A DNA stretch of 5,039 bases, from assembly GCA_003151215.1 (NCBI GenBank), contig PLXB01000306.1, positions 4,818-9,856 on the forward strand, read 5' to 3'. The notes beneath the pieces are model-generated. The model was given only the letters and a program-made list of their open reading frames with translations. It ran no database searches and had not been told where the DNA came from. This DNA comes from Ignavibacteriota bacterium (lineage in GTDB: Bacteria > Bacteroidota > Kapaibacteriia > Palsa-1295). Positions within the stretch are counted from its first letter, which is position 1. Each line of letters begins with the position of its first letter. Of the stretch, positions 4,572 to 5,039 are shown piece by piece. The translations under genes were made by a program, and so were the position numbers.

Positions 4572-5039
4572 TTAACTACCAGGAAGGTTTTTATCCTTAT
4601 CTTCTTTTACTGGAGTAGGGAGCCTTGCATAAAGGGTGGGTTTGGATATACCAAGAATTTTCGCTGCCTCGGTACGATTACCCCCCACAGCTTTGAGGAC
4701 TTGCTCGATATGAATTTGCTCGACTTCGGCAAGCGTTCTCTTCCAATCGTAAGAGCCATTTGCAGGATGACGATGAGTCGGATCCGGAATTGCATCTACA
4801 TCAAGAACGTCTGATTTAGAAAGAACGACGGCACGGGTAAGAATATTCTGAAGTTCTCTTACGTTGCCAGGCCAATTATGCTGGATGATACGATCCATGG
4901 CTTCATCACTGATCTTATTGACTTTCGTGTGGAGTTCTTCATTGATCTGCTGGATGAGTCTTTTCACTAAAATCGGAATATCCTCTTTTCTTTCCCTTAA
5001 TGGCGGAACGTTGATGGAAACGACATTCAAACGATAGTA
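4572..5039 (-). CDS. NtrC-type sigma54-dependent transcriptional activator, C-terminal part
   Basis: Bacterial enhancer-binding protein that uses ATP hydrolysis to open sigma54-RNA polymerase promoters. Only the last 155 residues are present; the frame is open through the right edge, where it reads YYRLNVVSINVPPLRERKED, the late AAA+ core containing the conserved LNV..I.VPPLRER segment. It continues with the AAA+ lid motif WPGNVRELQN (56-65 of the fragment). A linker follows, and then a Fis-type helix-turn-helix, GGNRTEAAKILGISKPTLYA, at about 4620-4685 that binds upstream enhancer sites. A 15-residue charged tail ends the protein. The TTG at 5030 is an internal leucine codon, not a start. 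The Walker A and B and GAFTGA motifs and any N-terminal receiver or sensor domain lie outside, so the signal sensed is unknown. The receiver protein follows downstream on the same strand. Confidence 0.95.
   Translation of the reverse strand, partial: YYRLNVVSINVPPLRERKEDIPILVKRLIQQINEELHTKVNKISDEAMDRIIQHNWPGNVRELQNILTRAVVLSKSDVLDVDAIPDPTHRHPANGSYDWKRTLAEVEQIHIEQVLKAVGGNRTEAAKILGISKPTLYARLPTPVKEDKDKNLPGS

Overview
The window reads as one chromosomal segment of a Gram-negative, respiring bacterium. The outer-membrane barrel protein, two haem-c proteins and the Tat-type Rieske protein all require a diderm envelope. Base composition is moderately AT-rich. The Rieske protein looks like a low-potential (menaquinol) type. 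My guess is a relative of the Chlorobi/Ignavibacteria or another anaerobe-rich diderm phylum, but nothing here fixes the taxon. Every convincing gene is on the minus strand, so transcription runs right to left.

Right end (about 4026-5039): the C-terminal part of an NtrC-type sigma54 activator, cut by the window edge, is followed after 144 bases by a stand-alone receiver-domain protein. That receiver has lost two of the usual signalling residues. The gap holds a near-match to a sigma54 promoter.

Middle (about 2530-4025): a VIT1/CCC1-family Fe2+/Mn2+ transporter gene sits between two gene-free stretches of about 390 bases. The stretch upstream of it (3638-4025) is unusually rich in inverted repeats. 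It contains a plus-strand arrangement of promoter-like sequence, hairpins and a terminator-like hairpin with a T-tract, which could encode a small RNA of about 90 nt. The other stretch (2530-2920) precedes the electron-transfer operon and holds paired repeats that may be regulator sites.

Left half (1-2529): a compact operon in the order porin-like monohaem cytochrome, periplasmic monohaem cytochrome c, Rieske iron-sulfur protein, cytochrome b (only its N-terminus is in the window). Gaps are 35, 30 and 20 bases. The Rieske and cytochrome b genes specify a quinol:cytochrome c oxidoreductase (bc-type complex), and the small cytochrome is its likely soluble or tethered partner. The first gene has a signal peptide, one CXXCH haem site and about 400 residues of apparent beta-barrel, an architecture like the Cyc2 fused cytochrome-porins of iron oxidisers. 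Together the four genes could form a wire between the cell surface, the periplasm and the quinone pool. That reading, and any link to the nearby metal transporter, is inference. The porin-cytochrome/bc operon is the most interesting part of the window.
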